DNA from: Streptomyces sp. CB00455
GTDB taxonomy: Bacteria; Actinomycetota; Actinomycetes; Streptomycetales; Streptomycetaceae
Direction of reading: 5' to 3'
Length of the DNA: 64,000 bases
Assembly: GCF_001905445.1 (NCBI RefSeq)
Contig: NZ_LIVQ01000001.1
Span: 248,001-312,000 of the forward strand
Part shown: piece by piece, positions 9,052 through 17,975 of the stretch
Position numbering within the stretch: position 1 is the stretch's first letter
How the letters are laid out: every line of letters begins with the position of its first letter
The notes under the pieces: model-generated
The model's input: the letters and a program-made list of their open reading frames with translations, nothing else
Database searches by the model: none
Told to the model about the DNA's origin: nothing
Program-made: the position numbers and the translations under genes

Positions 9052-9854
9052 CACCGCAGGCCCGCCAGGAAACCGGTGATCGCCCCATTGGTGGCTTCGG
9101 GTGCGGACAGGTGCGGGCAGTGCCCGGTCGCGTCGAGCGTGACGAGGGTCGAGCCCTCGATCGCCTGATGGACGAAGGCGCCGACCTCTCGGGGCGCGAT
9201 GACGTCCTGGGTGCATTCCAGCACCAGCGTCGGCACGCGCACGCTCTTGAGGTCGTCCCTCGAATCCGACAGGAACGTGGTCCGGGCGAAAACCCGCGCC
9301 ATGTGAGGGTCCGTGGCACAGAAGCTGTTGGTCAGCTCCTCGCCGAGCTCGGGCCGCTCCTCGTTGCCCATGATCACCGGCGCCATCGCCGCCGACCAGC
9401 CGAGGTAGTTCGACTCCAGGGACTCCAGCAGTTCGGCGATGTCCTGCGGGCTGAAGCCGCCCCGGTAGCCCTCGTCGTCGACGTACCGCGGCGACGGTGC
9501 GACCATCACCAGCGCGCCGATGCGCTCGGGCGCCATGCCGGCGGCCAGCACGCCGATCATCGCACTGACGGAATGCCCCACGAAGGCCGCGCCGCGCAGG
9601 TCGAGCGCTTCGCACACCTCCACCACGTCCCGGGCGTAACCGTCCAGAGAGGCATAGCGGTCTTCCGAGAACGCGGACAGGTCGGAGCGGCCCGACCCCA
9701 CGTAGTCGAACAGCACCACCCGGTAGTCCTCGACCAGAGCGGGCACCGTCAGCCGCCACATGTTCTGATCGCAGCCGAATCCGTGCGCCAGAACCACCGT
9801 AGGGCCCTGCGGATTGCCGGTGACCGTGACGTTGTTCCTCCGAGCGATATCCAT
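9051..9854 (-). CDS. Alpha/beta hydrolase, RsbQ-like
   Basis: The 267-residue protein closely matches the RsbQ/KAI2/D14 type of hydrolase: HGFGCDQNMWR near residue 24, LFDYVGSGRSD near 48, and a triad of Ser95 (GHSVSAM), Asp217 and His245. RsbQ in Bacillus is the obligate partner of the RsbP phosphatase and is thought to supply or process a hydrophobic ligand for its PAS domain. Here it is the first gene of a three-gene operon with the PAS-PP2C phosphatase and a STAS antagonist, and the overlaps support that partnership. Its ligand is unknown. Confidence 0.92.
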   Translation of the reverse strand: MDIARRNNVTVTGNPQGPTVVLAHGFGCDQNMWRLTVPALVEDYRVVLFDYVGSGRSDLSAFSEDRYASLDGYARDVVEVCEALDLRGAAFVGHSVSAMIGVLAAGMAPERIGALVMVAPSPRYVDDEGYRGGFSPQDIAELLESLESNYLGWSAAMAPVIMGNEERPELGEELTNSFCATDPHMARVFARTTFLSDSRDDLKSVRVPTLVLECTQDVIAPREVGAFVHQAIEGSTLVTLDATGHCPHLSAPEATNGAITGFLAGLR

Positions 9855-10170
9855 GCCCGTCAGTCTCTCAAGCTCCGCCGGCGCTTTCGAAACCCCCCCG
9901 AATCAGCTCTGACTGCGCCCGCTGCCCCCAGGTGCGCACCCGTCGGGGCGTCACGGCGCAGAGCGTGGCGCCGTCACTCGCGTGGCGCTGTGCCGGTGAA
10001 ATCGTCCGGGCGATCGGGTCGGCCGGATGTCACCGCGCACCGGCTGGACCGCTTCCCGCCCGTGGGCCGGTCGGACGGCGGGCCTGCGGGTGCGGAGGGT
10101 GCTTGACCGTGTGTAGGTGGGATGGGTCCCCGTGGATCCGTACCGGCGTCCAATGGCTCGAGGAGTTCTC
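9855..10170. other. Intergenic, promoter region of RsbQ operon and of a lipoprotein gene
   Basis: No gene is supported here. The region lies between two divergent genes. I could not identify convincing -10/-35 elements or a sigma-B-like GGGTA box for the RsbQ-like operon. Confidence 0.4.
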
Positions 10171-10596
10171 ATGAAGCGTCTTCCCGTGATCGTCGCGTTC
10201 TGCGCCACCGCGGTGTTCGGTCTTACCGCCTGCTCCGACAGCAGCTCGCCCTCGGAAGAGGCGACCAAGGCCGCGAGCGCGCTCTGCACCGACCTGTCCG
10301 AACTGAAGGGGGACACCGCGAAGCTGCGAGCGCTGAACCCGTCGTCCGCGACCAAGGACCAGGTGAAGGACGCCCACCAGGCCGTCCAGGACGACTGGAA
10401 CAGCGTCAAGGAGAACGCCGGCCAGCTCAGGGAGGCCGAGCGGTCAGCCGTGCAGAGCGCCGCCGAGGACCTGAAGAAGTCCTACGAAGCCCTGCCGGGC
10501 GATACGACGGGCCAGGACGCGCTGGCCAAGCTGCAGCCGCAGATCTCCAAGCTGGACGAGGCCACGACCGCCGCGGCGACCGGCCTCAAGTGCTGA
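10171..10596 (+). CDS. Small lipoprotein, hypothetical
   Basis: The 141-residue product has a signal peptide with lipobox GLTAC (Cys21). The mature part is almost entirely helical, with heptad-like stretches (KAASALCTDLSELKGDTAKL, AHQAVQDDWNSVKENAGQL, DALAKLQPQISKLDEATTA) and a C-terminal Cys. The ATG at 10171 follows AGGAG by 5 nt and is preferred over in-frame codons further upstream. It resembles secreted coiled-coil lipoproteins of streptomycetes of unknown role. Confidence 0.85.
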   Translation: MKRLPVIVAFCATAVFGLTACSDSSSPSEEATKAASALCTDLSELKGDTAKLRALNPSSATKDQVKDAHQAVQDDWNSVKENAGQLREAERSAVQSAAEDLKKSYEALPGDTTGQDALAKLQPQISKLDEATTAAATGLKC

Positions 10597-10611
10597 CGAC
10601 GGGCAACTGAC

Positions 10612-10654
10612 CAGGGGTCCCCGACGAGAGGGGCCCTGACGAGAGGGGCCCCTG
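10612..10654. terminator. GC-rich hairpin between convergent genes
   Basis: CAGGGGTCCCC at 10612-10622 can pair with GGGGCCCCTG at 10645-10654, leaving one bulged T. The surrounding sequence repeats the same elements (GGGGTCCCCGACG twice, GAGAGGGGCCC twice), so several alternative stems are possible. The position between convergent stop codons fits a bidirectional terminator. Confidence 0.5.
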
Positions 10655-10682
10655 ACCCGGGGTCCCCGACGTCACCCGGACG

Positions 10683-11390
10683 TCATTCGAACGCGGACAG
10701 GGCGCCGGCGACGGCGAAGCCCAGAGCGGTCAGCAGACCGGTCGCCCTGCCGCCGCGCCTGTACGCCTCGGGAACCATCGAGGTGGCGAGCATGGCCAGC
10801 ACCGATCCGGCGGCGAACCCCTCCACGTAGCGCCCGTCGGCCCCGGGCAGCACGTGGAGGACGCCGTATCCGGCCATGGCGCTCACGGCGGCCACCGCGA
10901 CGATGGCCCACCACGTGCGGTAGGCCCGGCGAGGGGTCTGTCCCGAGGCGAGCATGCCGGAGGTGGCGCCGAGGCTCTCCGGCATGTTGGAGAGGAAGAC
11001 GGCCGCCAGGAAGGCGACGCTGACGTGGCCGCCGGCCGCGACTCCCATGCCCAGGACGAGCGATTCGGGAATTCCGTCGAGCAGGGCGCCGATGACGATC
11101 GACCGGTCGCCCGACCCGTCCGAGGTGGCTGCGACCGCCCGGTCGACGAAGAAGAAGACCAGGGCTCCCGCGGCCAGCGCGAGGAATGCCCACGCGCTGG
11201 GCTCCCCGTCGTGGGGAACCAGTTCGTAGGCCACTGCCGCTATCAGCGCGCCGGATCCGAAGCCCATCACCAGACCGACCCGGCGCTCGGGCGGCCGGCG
11301 GTGGACTGCCAGCCAGGCACCGATGACCAGGGACACGGCGCCGGCCGCTCCCCAAAGCGCTGCGATCAGTACGTCCATGAACATCTTCAT
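10683..11390 (-). CDS. ZIP-family metal transporter
   Basis: The 235-residue protein is a polytopic membrane protein with about seven to eight hydrophobic segments. The family signature region is ALLDGIPESLVLGMG (residues about 100-115), followed by FLSNMPESLGATSGM; these are the metal-binding helices of ZIP carriers, although the usual His of HxxPE is replaced by Asp here. ZIP proteins move zinc or other divalent metals into the cytoplasm. The ATG at 11390 lies 5 nt after GGAGAAGG. It follows the ClC-type gene by about 40 bp on the same strand and may be co-transcribed with it. Confidence 0.82.
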   Translation of the reverse strand: MKMFMDVLIAALWGAAGAVSLVIGAWLAVHRRPPERRVGLVMGFGSGALIAAVAYELVPHDGEPSAWAFLALAAGALVFFFVDRAVAATSDGSGDRSIVIGALLDGIPESLVLGMGVAAGGHVSVAFLAAVFLSNMPESLGATSGMLASGQTPRRAYRTWWAIVAVAAVSAMAGYGVLHVLPGADGRYVEGFAAGSVLAMLATSMVPEAYRRGGRATGLLTALGFAVAGALSAFE

Positions 11391-11433
11391 GAACACCTTC
11401 TCCGGTTCCCGCGGCGAGCCTGCGAGGGTGGTG

Positions 11434-12840
11434 TCAGGGCGTCCCGGTCACGCCGGCGCCACCCGCGTCCCCGACGTCCCCGGCCCGCTGCTCGGCGCGC
11501 GGCGGCGTCGGTGGCGCCGCGGCGGCGGGCAGCAGTTCGGTGGTGACGAAGGCGATCACCACCGCCAGGATGACTATGGGGATCATGGCGGAGCTGCCCA
11601 GCAGCAGTACCACGAGGACCACGCTGCCGACCGGCAGCCGCATGACGGCGGCGGTGGCGGCGGCCATGGATGCCGCCATGGCCGGCACGACACCAAGTCC
11701 CGGCAGGGGGGCCAGGAGGACCCCGGCCGCGGCTCCGAGGAAGAGGGCGGGGAAGATGGCACCGCCGCGCAGGCTGCCCAGGCAGAGGGTGTAGGCGGCG
11801 CTCTTGCAGAGCAGGACGGCGATGAGCGCGCCCACCCCCCAGGCGTGCGGGTCGGCGGCCAGCTCGCCGAGGGCGGCCTGGCCCGACAGGGCGACCTCCG
11901 CGGGCGTGCGGCCCGTGACGAGGGCGTAGAGGGCGGCGCACGCTCCGGCGCCCACTGCGCACATGATCGTGCGGGGTACCACCCGGGCGGACACGTATGC
12001 CGCGACCCGGCGGCCCGCGCCCGTGACCGGGCGCAGGAGCAGGGCGAGGACGAGGGCGATGAGGACCGTCCACAGCACGTCCGCGAGGTCCAGCCGCGGC
12101 AGGGGCATGGCCGGTTCGAGGCTGAGGCTGCCCGTTTGCAGGCCGGTCCATCGGCCGAGTCCGGTGAAGACAAGGGCCCCGACCCCGCTGGAGAGCAGGG
12201 CGGGCAGCATGACCGCGAACAGCTGCGGCCCGCCCACCCCCGCCACCTCGATCAGGAGGACCGCGGCGATCAACGGGTTGCCGAAGATCGCCGCGATGGC
12301 GGCCGCTGCGCCGGCGGCCCCCAGCAGGGCCGTGTTCTGCGGGGTCGCCGGAGCCCGCGTGAGGTCACGGAAGAGCAGGGCCAGGCCGCTGCCCAGAGCG
12401 ATCAGCGGGACTTCCGGTCCGAGGACCGCGCCCAGGGGCAGACTCGCGGCCGCGGCGAGCACGATGCCCGGCAGCATGGCCGGCGTGGTCCCACCGGTGT
12501 GCAGGCCGCCGGATCCGGGGACGGGACCCCCCGCTCCGCGCAGGTGTCCGGCGACCAGAGCGACGGCCGTGCCTGCGACCAGGAGCAGCGGGAGCGGCCA
12601 CCACCACGGCGGGGTGTCCCAGGTCAACCGGTGCGGGAGGTCCGCCCATAGGAGGCGTTCCAGCTCGTGCAGGGCGACGAGGAACCAGAACGCGATCAGC
12701 GAGACCGGGATGCCGACGAGGGCGGAGAAGGCGAGCACGGTGAAGTAGCCGGGGGCGCGCAGGATCTCGCGCAGCCGGTCCGCCTCCCGGGGCTGTTCCT
12801 CGCTGCGGGGGTCGGCGCCTTGAGCACTGGGGTCCGTCAT
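11434..12840 (-). CDS. ClC-type chloride channel/antiporter
   Basis: The 468-residue membrane protein has the repeated helix pattern of ClC proteins. The first selectivity motif is GPVPGSGGLHTGG (about 105-117) and the gating-glutamate motif reads GPEVPLIALGSG (Glu143), where most family members have G(K/R)EGP. Later regions include GNPLIAAVLLIEVAGVGG and GGAIFPALFLGAAAGVLLAPL, which match the C-terminal half. The start chosen is MTDPSAQGADPRSE; the longer frame upstream is Arg/Pro-rich. ClC proteins exchange chloride and protons across the membrane and help in acid or osmotic stress. Confidence 0.85.
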   Translation of the reverse strand: MTDPSAQGADPRSEEQPREADRLREILRAPGYFTVLAFSALVGIPVSLIAFWFLVALHELERLLWADLPHRLTWDTPPWWWPLPLLLVAGTAVALVAGHLRGAGGPVPGSGGLHTGGTTPAMLPGIVLAAAASLPLGAVLGPEVPLIALGSGLALLFRDLTRAPATPQNTALLGAAGAAAAIAAIFGNPLIAAVLLIEVAGVGGPQLFAVMLPALLSSGVGALVFTGLGRWTGLQTGSLSLEPAMPLPRLDLADVLWTVLIALVLALLLRPVTGAGRRVAAYVSARVVPRTIMCAVGAGACAALYALVTGRTPAEVALSGQAALGELAADPHAWGVGALIAVLLCKSAAYTLCLGSLRGGAIFPALFLGAAAGVLLAPLPGLGVVPAMAASMAAATAAVMRLPVGSVVLVVLLLGSSAMIPIVILAVVIAFVTTELLPAAAAPPTPPRAEQRAGDVGDAGGAGVTGTP

Positions 12841-13087
12841 GGATGGCCTTCTTCCTTGCCAGGACCAGTACCAGATCGTTCGTGATGACCGCCGAGGGCA
12901 CGCACGCGGGCACACGTCGCCGGACGCGGGAGGGGCGGCCGGCCCCCGTTCCCGATGATCCGCCCGGCGGAGGTTCCCCGCCGCCGGAGGCCGGGCGCGG
13001 CGGGCTCCGGCCGTCGGTGGGATGCTGGAAGCAGTGGAGGGCCGGTCGCAGGAAGCTTGGCCGGCTCCGTCAGCAAGGGAGGACGAC

Positions 13088-13390
13088 GTGGCTGGTCTAC
13101 TTCGAGGAGTCGCGCGCACGGCGGCGATCGCCGGTACGGCGACGGCGGTCTCCAACCGCGTTTCGCGGCGTCAGGCGGGCCGGTGGGCCGCCCAGGACAA
13201 CCAGGCCCCCCAGCAGCAGTACGCACCCCAGCAGCCGTACGGCGCACCCGCATCCGCTGATGTTCCGCCGGCGCCGGACGACATGAGCAGCAAGATCGAT
13301 CAGCTCAAGGAGCTCGGAGCGCTGAAGGAACAGGGGATCTTGACCGAGGCGGAGTTCGCGCAGCAGAAGAGCAGGATCCTGGGTGCCTGA
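13088..13390 (+). CDS. SHOCT-domain small protein
   Basis: The 100-residue product begins at a GTG 5 nt after GGGAGG. It has a short N-terminal helix (LLRGVARTAAIAGTATAV), a Gln/Pro/Tyr-rich linker (QQQYAPQQPYGAP) and a C-terminal SHOCT motif, KIDQLKELGALKEQGILTEA, ending FAQQKSRIL. SHOCT is a short oligomerisation or targeting motif found at protein termini. The gene stands alone between two leftward genes. Confidence 0.85.
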   Translation: MAGLLRGVARTAAIAGTATAVSNRVSRRQAGRWAAQDNQAPQQQYAPQQPYGAPASADVPPAPDDMSSKIDQLKELGALKEQGILTEAEFAQQKSRILGA

Positions 13391-13522
13391 ACCCGTTCGG
13401 TCCGTTCGGCCGCCGCTGGTTCGCGGCGGCCGTCCGCGTCGTAGTGGTGGCGGCCGTTCCCCGCGCCGGAGTGGCAGCGGCCGTTCCCCGCGTCGGAGTG
13501 GTGACGCACCGGCAAACCCCGC

Positions 13523-13987
13523 TCACTGCGGCATCTGACCGCCTCCCGCGGCTTCCTCGGCGTCGAGGGCGGCCAGGATGGCCGGTACGGGGATGCGGCC
13601 GCTCGCCACCATCTGCGCCCCGCTGCGGCGCAGTGCCGCGGCGAAGGGCGCGGCCCAGCGGTTCTCGTACACGAGGACGGCGGCCGCGTTGCCGGGTTGC
13701 AGGGCGGCGCCGGCCTCGTCGATGTCGTCCTGGTCCAGGAGTTGCGACGAGGCGCCTTCGAAGACGGACAGGCCCATGGCTCCCCCGTCGTCATCGAGTC
13801 CGGTGAGTTCCAGGGCGGTGACGGTCCCGTCGGCGTCCTTCCGCACGAAGCGGAGGTCGAGGATGCGGACGATGCCTCTGTCCACCAGGTCGATCAGCAG
13901 GGGGAACGCCTCCCCCGTCATCCGGTTTCCGGGGAACTCGACGACCAGGTAGTCGACGGGGCCCATGTCTTCGATGTCGTCGCTCAT
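13523..13987 (-). CDS. DUF6325-like protein
   Basis: The 154-residue protein reads MSDDIEDMGPVDYLVVEFPG, with RMTGEAFPLLIDLVDRGIVR and IDEAGAALQPGNAAAVLVYE further on. This matches the small DUF6325/DUF1269-like family common in actinobacteria, often near membrane or stress genes. The start has AAGGAG upstream. The C-terminus has AALDAEEAAGGG, typical of the family. No biochemical function is known. Confidence 0.8.
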   Translation of the reverse strand: MSDDIEDMGPVDYLVVEFPGNRMTGEAFPLLIDLVDRGIVRILDLRFVRKDADGTVTALELTGLDDDGGAMGLSVFEGASSQLLDQDDIDEAGAALQPGNAAAVLVYENRWAAPFAAALRRSGAQMVASGRIPVPAILAALDAEEAAGGGQMPQ

Positions 13988-14233
13988 GGAGCGCTCCTTG
14001 CGTGTGGCTCGGCGCCCCCGGCCCCGTTGCGCGGTACCGACCTTGCGCAGGTCGCGGACGCCGGCCGGACACGGCTCTGATGTCCATTGCAGCATCCGCG
14101 GTGTGGCGCCGCACCTCCGCGCGACACCGGACGTGCCCCGCCGATGTACGGGCTCGGACCGTGAGTTGGTACGGGCTCCTGGCGGCGAGCCACAGCCCGG
14201 CAAGGTGGTCGAGCACCACGGCGGTGCGCCCCG

Positions 14234-16093
14234 TCAGGCGCCTGAGCTCTTGTCGAGTTCGGCGTCGAGGGCGAGCGCGGCGGTGATGAGGGCCAGATGG
14301 GTGAAGGCCTGCGGGAAATTGCCGAGCTGATCGCCCCTGAGGCCGATCTCCTCGGCGAAGAGACCGACGTGGTTGGCGTGGGTGAGCATCTTGTCGAAGG
14401 CGTAGCGGGCTTCCTGGACACGGCCGGCTTTGGCCAGGGCGTAGACGTAGAGGAAGGTGCACAGGGAGAAGGTGCCCTCGGAACCGGCGAGGCCGTCCGG
14501 GGAGGCCGCGGGGTCGTAGCGGTAGACGAGGCTGTCGGAGACGAGTTCGCTGCCCATGGCGTCGAGCGTGGAGAGCCAGCGCGGGTCGTTGGGGGTGATG
14601 AAGCCGACCAGGGGCATCAGGAGCAGGGATGCGTCCAGCACGGTGTTGGCGTACTCCTGGACGAAGGCGCGGCGTTCCTCGCTCCAGCCGCGCGTCATGA
14701 CCTGTTCGAGGATGGCGTTGCGTGCCGCGGTCCAGCGGGGCAGGTCGGCCGGGCGGGCGGTGGCCGTGGCCTGGCGGATGCCGCGGTCCAGGGCGACCCA
14801 GCACATGACGCGGCTGTAGGTGAAGTCCTTCTGTCCGCCCCGGGTTTCCCAGATGCCCTCGTCGGGACGGTCCCAGTTGTCGCACAGCCAGTCCAGCAGG
14901 ACCGCGCAGCGCATCCAGTCGTCGAAGCCCACGATGTCGCCGACCTGGCCGCTCTGGGCGAGTGCGTAGACGGCTTCGCCGTAGATGTCCATCTGCAGCT
15001 GGCCGGCGGCGCCGTTGCCCACGCGCACGGGTACCGCGCCGCGCCAGCCTGCCAGGTGGTCGAGGGTCTCCTCGGTCAGGTACGGGTCGCCGTCGACGCG
15101 GTACATGATCTGCAGGGGTTCGCCGTTGGGAGCGCCGCCGGCCCCCACCCGTTGGAGGAGCCAGCTGCGGAAGGCGTCCGCTTCGTCGGTGAAACCGAGG
15201 CCGCGCATGGCGCCCACCGACAGGGATGCGTCGCGGACCCAGGTGTAGCGGTAGTCCCAGTTGCGTTCGCCGCCCTCCTGCTCGGGCAGGCCCGTGGTCG
15301 GGGCCGCGATCGGCGCGCCGGTCGGTGCGTAGGTCAACAGCTTCAGGGTGATGGCGGAGCGGTTGACCATCTGCTGCCAGCGGCCGCGATAGGTGCAGCG
15401 TCTGGTCCACGCGTGCCAGAAGTCCCGGGCGGTGTTGAACTCCTCCAGGATCTCGTCCGTGCTCAGCGGCAGGGGGGCGGCGCTGTCCGTGTCGCAGACG
15501 GTCAGGATCACGGCCGCCCGTTCGCCTTCGGTCAGCGCCACGGTGGCGACGACGTCCGTCTCGTCGCGTTCCAGGGCCACGGGGCCGACGGCCTGCAGGT
15601 GCGCGGTGATGCCCGGTCCGGTGAAGCGGGCGGAGCTCGCCTCGCAGTCGAGGTCGTGCGGCGCCCGCCCGTAGTCGAAGCGCGGTCGGCACTCCAGGGC
15701 GAAGCGCACCGTCCCGCGCACACCGCGCATGACCCGCACCACCTGGTGCCGGTCGGTGGCCGTGTGCGGATCGCGGACCGGCATGAAGTCGACGACCTCG
15801 CCGACCCCTTCGCCGGTGAGGAAGCGGGTGATGAGCACGGCGGTGTCGGCCATGTAGAGCTGGCGGGTGACGACTCCGGCGCTTCCCGGCGGTTCGGCGC
15901 CGTCGGCGGGAGGCCCGTCCGCGGTGATGGCGAGGTGGCCGCCGCGCTCGTGGTCGAGGAGGCCGGCGAAGATGCTCGGCGCGTCGAAGCGGGGGGAGCA
16001 GAACCAGTTGAGGACGCCCTCGGACGAGACGAGGGCACAGGTCTGCAGGTCCCCGATCAGGCCGTGTTCGGCGATCGGCGGGTAGGGGCGCAT
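14234..16093 (-). CDS. Glycoside hydrolase family 15 protein (glucoamylase/trehalase-like)
   Basis: The 619-residue protein begins MRPYPPIAEHGLIGDLQTCA and contains SEGVLNWFCSPRFDAPSIFA, the N-terminal domain signature of bacterial GH15 proteins. Then comes an (alpha/alpha)6 barrel with ERNWDYRYTWVRDASLSVGA near residue 295 and PDEGIWETRGGQKDFTYSRV near 420, where the catalytic acids of the family lie. Some actinobacterial members are acid trehalases, others glucoamylase-like, and the substrate cannot be decided here. The ATG follows GGAGG. It sits in a leftward run with a SHOCT membrane protein and a glutamine amidotransferase. Confidence 0.92.
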   Translation of the reverse strand: MRPYPPIAEHGLIGDLQTCALVSSEGVLNWFCSPRFDAPSIFAGLLDHERGGHLAITADGPPADGAEPPGSAGVVTRQLYMADTAVLITRFLTGEGVGEVVDFMPVRDPHTATDRHQVVRVMRGVRGTVRFALECRPRFDYGRAPHDLDCEASSARFTGPGITAHLQAVGPVALERDETDVVATVALTEGERAAVILTVCDTDSAAPLPLSTDEILEEFNTARDFWHAWTRRCTYRGRWQQMVNRSAITLKLLTYAPTGAPIAAPTTGLPEQEGGERNWDYRYTWVRDASLSVGAMRGLGFTDEADAFRSWLLQRVGAGGAPNGEPLQIMYRVDGDPYLTEETLDHLAGWRGAVPVRVGNGAAGQLQMDIYGEAVYALAQSGQVGDIVGFDDWMRCAVLLDWLCDNWDRPDEGIWETRGGQKDFTYSRVMCWVALDRGIRQATATARPADLPRWTAARNAILEQVMTRGWSEERRAFVQEYANTVLDASLLLMPLVGFITPNDPRWLSTLDAMGSELVSDSLVYRYDPAASPDGLAGSEGTFSLCTFLYVYALAKAGRVQEARYAFDKMLTHANHVGLFAEEIGLRGDQLGNFPQAFTHLALITAALALDAELDKSSGA

Positions 16094-16258
16094 CCGGCCC
16101 TCCAAGGGGATAGGGCGGCCCGGGGGCACCGGCCGGGGTCCGGCCGACGCGTCCGGTGCCGAATGTGGTGCGGCGGGCCGGGCACCGCGCTCCTGCGGCG
16201 TGGCGGGAGCGTCCGCCGCGCCGGGGTCGTGTCCGTCCCGGCCGGCTCCGGGCCGGTT

Positions 16259-16678
16259 TCAGGAGGCGAGGACCTTGGCCTTGGCCTGCTCGTACTCGGC
16301 CGCCGTGATGTCGCCGCGGTCCTTGAGCCCGGCCAGGCGGGTCAGTTCGTCGGCCTGGCCGGTGGTCCCGGCACTCTGGCGCACGTAGGAGCGGAATGCC
16401 TGTTCTTGTTGCTGTACCCGCTTCAGCTCGCGTTCGCCCATCCCGCGTCCCCGCACGATGAGGTACACGAAGACGCCCAAGTAGGGCACCACGATGACGA
16501 AGAAGGTCCACAGCGCCTTGCCCCAGCCGCTCATCTCGTCGTCCCGGAAGATGTCACCGATGACGCGGAAGAGCAGCATGAACCACAGGACCCACAGGAA
16601 GCACAGCATCATGGTCCAGAACATGTTGAGCAGGGGGAAGTCGTAGTCCTCCGCCAAGGTGAGCATCGGGTTGCGCAT
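16259..16678 (-). CDS. Membrane protein with PLD nuclease N-terminal-like helices and SHOCT motif
   Basis: The 139-residue protein has two membrane helices (about residues 17-38, LNMFWTMMLCFLWVLWFMLL, and 55-78, ALWTFFVIVVPYLGVFVYLI). This is the PLDc_N arrangement: a short cytoplasmic loop between helices and a basic RGRGMGERE after them. A C-terminal SHOCT motif (LTRLAGLKDRGDITAAEYEQ) follows. The start has AGGAG upstream. Function is unknown. Confidence 0.88.
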   Translation of the reverse strand: MRNPMLTLAEDYDFPLLNMFWTMMLCFLWVLWFMLLFRVIGDIFRDDEMSGWGKALWTFFVIVVPYLGVFVYLIVRGRGMGERELKRVQQQEQAFRSYVRQSAGTTGQADELTRLAGLKDRGDITAAEYEQAKAKVLAS

Positions 16679-16748
16679 GGCCGGTCTCCTGTTGGTCGTG
16701 GCGGGTCCGACGGGGCCGGAAAGCCGCCCGCGACGGGGTGGTTGCGCG

Positions 16749-17582
16749 TCAGGCGGGCACCGGGGTGAAGGGCCACAGCCCGTCCTCCCCAGCCTGTACG
16801 AGGCCGTAGCTGCTCTCCGGTACCGCGTTCCAGGCGCCGGGCAGGTCGCCGAGCGGCTCGGAGACGATGAGGCGGGTCTCCTCCGAGATGTCCTGTAGGA
16901 ACGCGACATCGGGGTGCAGCCGGCGCAGGGAGTCCACCCGGCTGCTGTAGAACAGCGAGCGGGAATCGTGCGCGCTGGAGTAGCGGAAGGCCCAGAGGCG
17001 TTCGCCGTCGGTGACGGCGAGCGTCATCTGGAGGGGGAACTCGATGCCGTGGTCGTGGCCGGCGCGCTCCACCACACCGGCCATCCGGGCCACGGCGCTC
17101 GGCGGGTCCTGGTCCAGGCCGAAGGTGAGCGCCAGGAAGAACATCACCTCGGAGTCGGTCGTCCCTTCGATGTCGGCGTACAGCGCGGGGTCCACGAGCA
17201 TGGTGAGGTCCCGGCGCATCAGGTGGAAGCCCGTGATGGCGCCGTTGTGCATGAACATCCACCTGCCGTGCCTGAACGGGTGGCAGTTGGACTGCTGCAC
17301 CGCCGTGCCCGTCGAGGCCCGGATGTGGGCGAAGAAGAGCGGCGACCGGACGTGGTCCGCCACCTCCCGCAGGTTGCGGTTGTTCCAGGCGGGGCCGACG
17401 TCCCTCATCAGCGCCGGAGTGTCGTTGTCCTGCGTGTACCAGCCGATGCCGAACCCGTCGCCGTTCGTGGTCTCCACGCCCATCTTCGAGTGCAGGCTCT
17501 GGTCGATCAGCGAGTGGGCCGGTTTGTACAGAATCGTGTCCAGCAGCATGGGGGTACCCGAATACGCGAGCCATCGGCACAT
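16749..17582 (-). CDS. Class II glutamine amidotransferase
   Basis: The 277-residue protein starts MCRWLAYSGTPMLLDTILYK; removal of Met exposes Cys2 as the N-terminal nucleophile of class II amidotransferases (GATase_6 type). Further family features are NGDGFGIGWYT, FFAHIRASTG and the HNGAITGF motif. The family includes YafJ and EgtC-like proteins and releases ammonia from gamma-glutamyl substrates; the specific reaction is not evident here. It is the first gene of a leftward run and faces the DUF2252 gene. Confidence 0.92.
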   Translation of the reverse strand: MCRWLAYSGTPMLLDTILYKPAHSLIDQSLHSKMGVETTNGDGFGIGWYTQDNDTPALMRDVGPAWNNRNLREVADHVRSPLFFAHIRASTGTAVQQSNCHPFRHGRWMFMHNGAITGFHLMRRDLTMLVDPALYADIEGTTDSEVMFFLALTFGLDQDPPSAVARMAGVVERAGHDHGIEFPLQMTLAVTDGERLWAFRYSSAHDSRSLFYSSRVDSLRRLHPDVAFLQDISEETRLIVSEPLGDLPGAWNAVPESSYGLVQAGEDGLWPFTPVPA

Positions 17583-17975
17583 ACGCGATCACCTGGGTCC
17601 TGCAGCACAGCGGATGGGGGGTACGGGCTTCCCGCGCGCATCGCAGCGGCGCTGCCCGATGGCCCGCTCGTGGCGTCTTGCCGCGACCCCGGCGGGGTCC
17701 GAGCGCGCCCGGCATGTCATCGCCGCCTCCTCCGCCGGTTCAGGGCGACGGGCGACGTCGGGTGGATTTCGTCCAGCTCTCATTCTCGGCTCCCTCCCCG
17801 GGGCGCGCCACACGGCGGGAGCGGGCGTCCCCTCGTGCGCCCCGGCAGGCGAGGACCTAGGGTGGGAGCGAAGGCGTACCAGCGATCATGGACGTTCCCC
17901 GTCGCTCCTTTCCCGTGCTCGCCCCAGGGTGCCGCCCTCGTCCTGCGAGCCGCACGGCCAGGTAGGAGTGCTCCC
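17583..17975. other. Divergent intergenic region, nothing recognised
   Basis: This stretch lies between the divergent amidotransferase and DUF2252 genes. The open frames crossing it are Arg/Pro-rich. TAGGAG at 17963-17968 serves the DUF2252 start. Confidence 0.45.
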
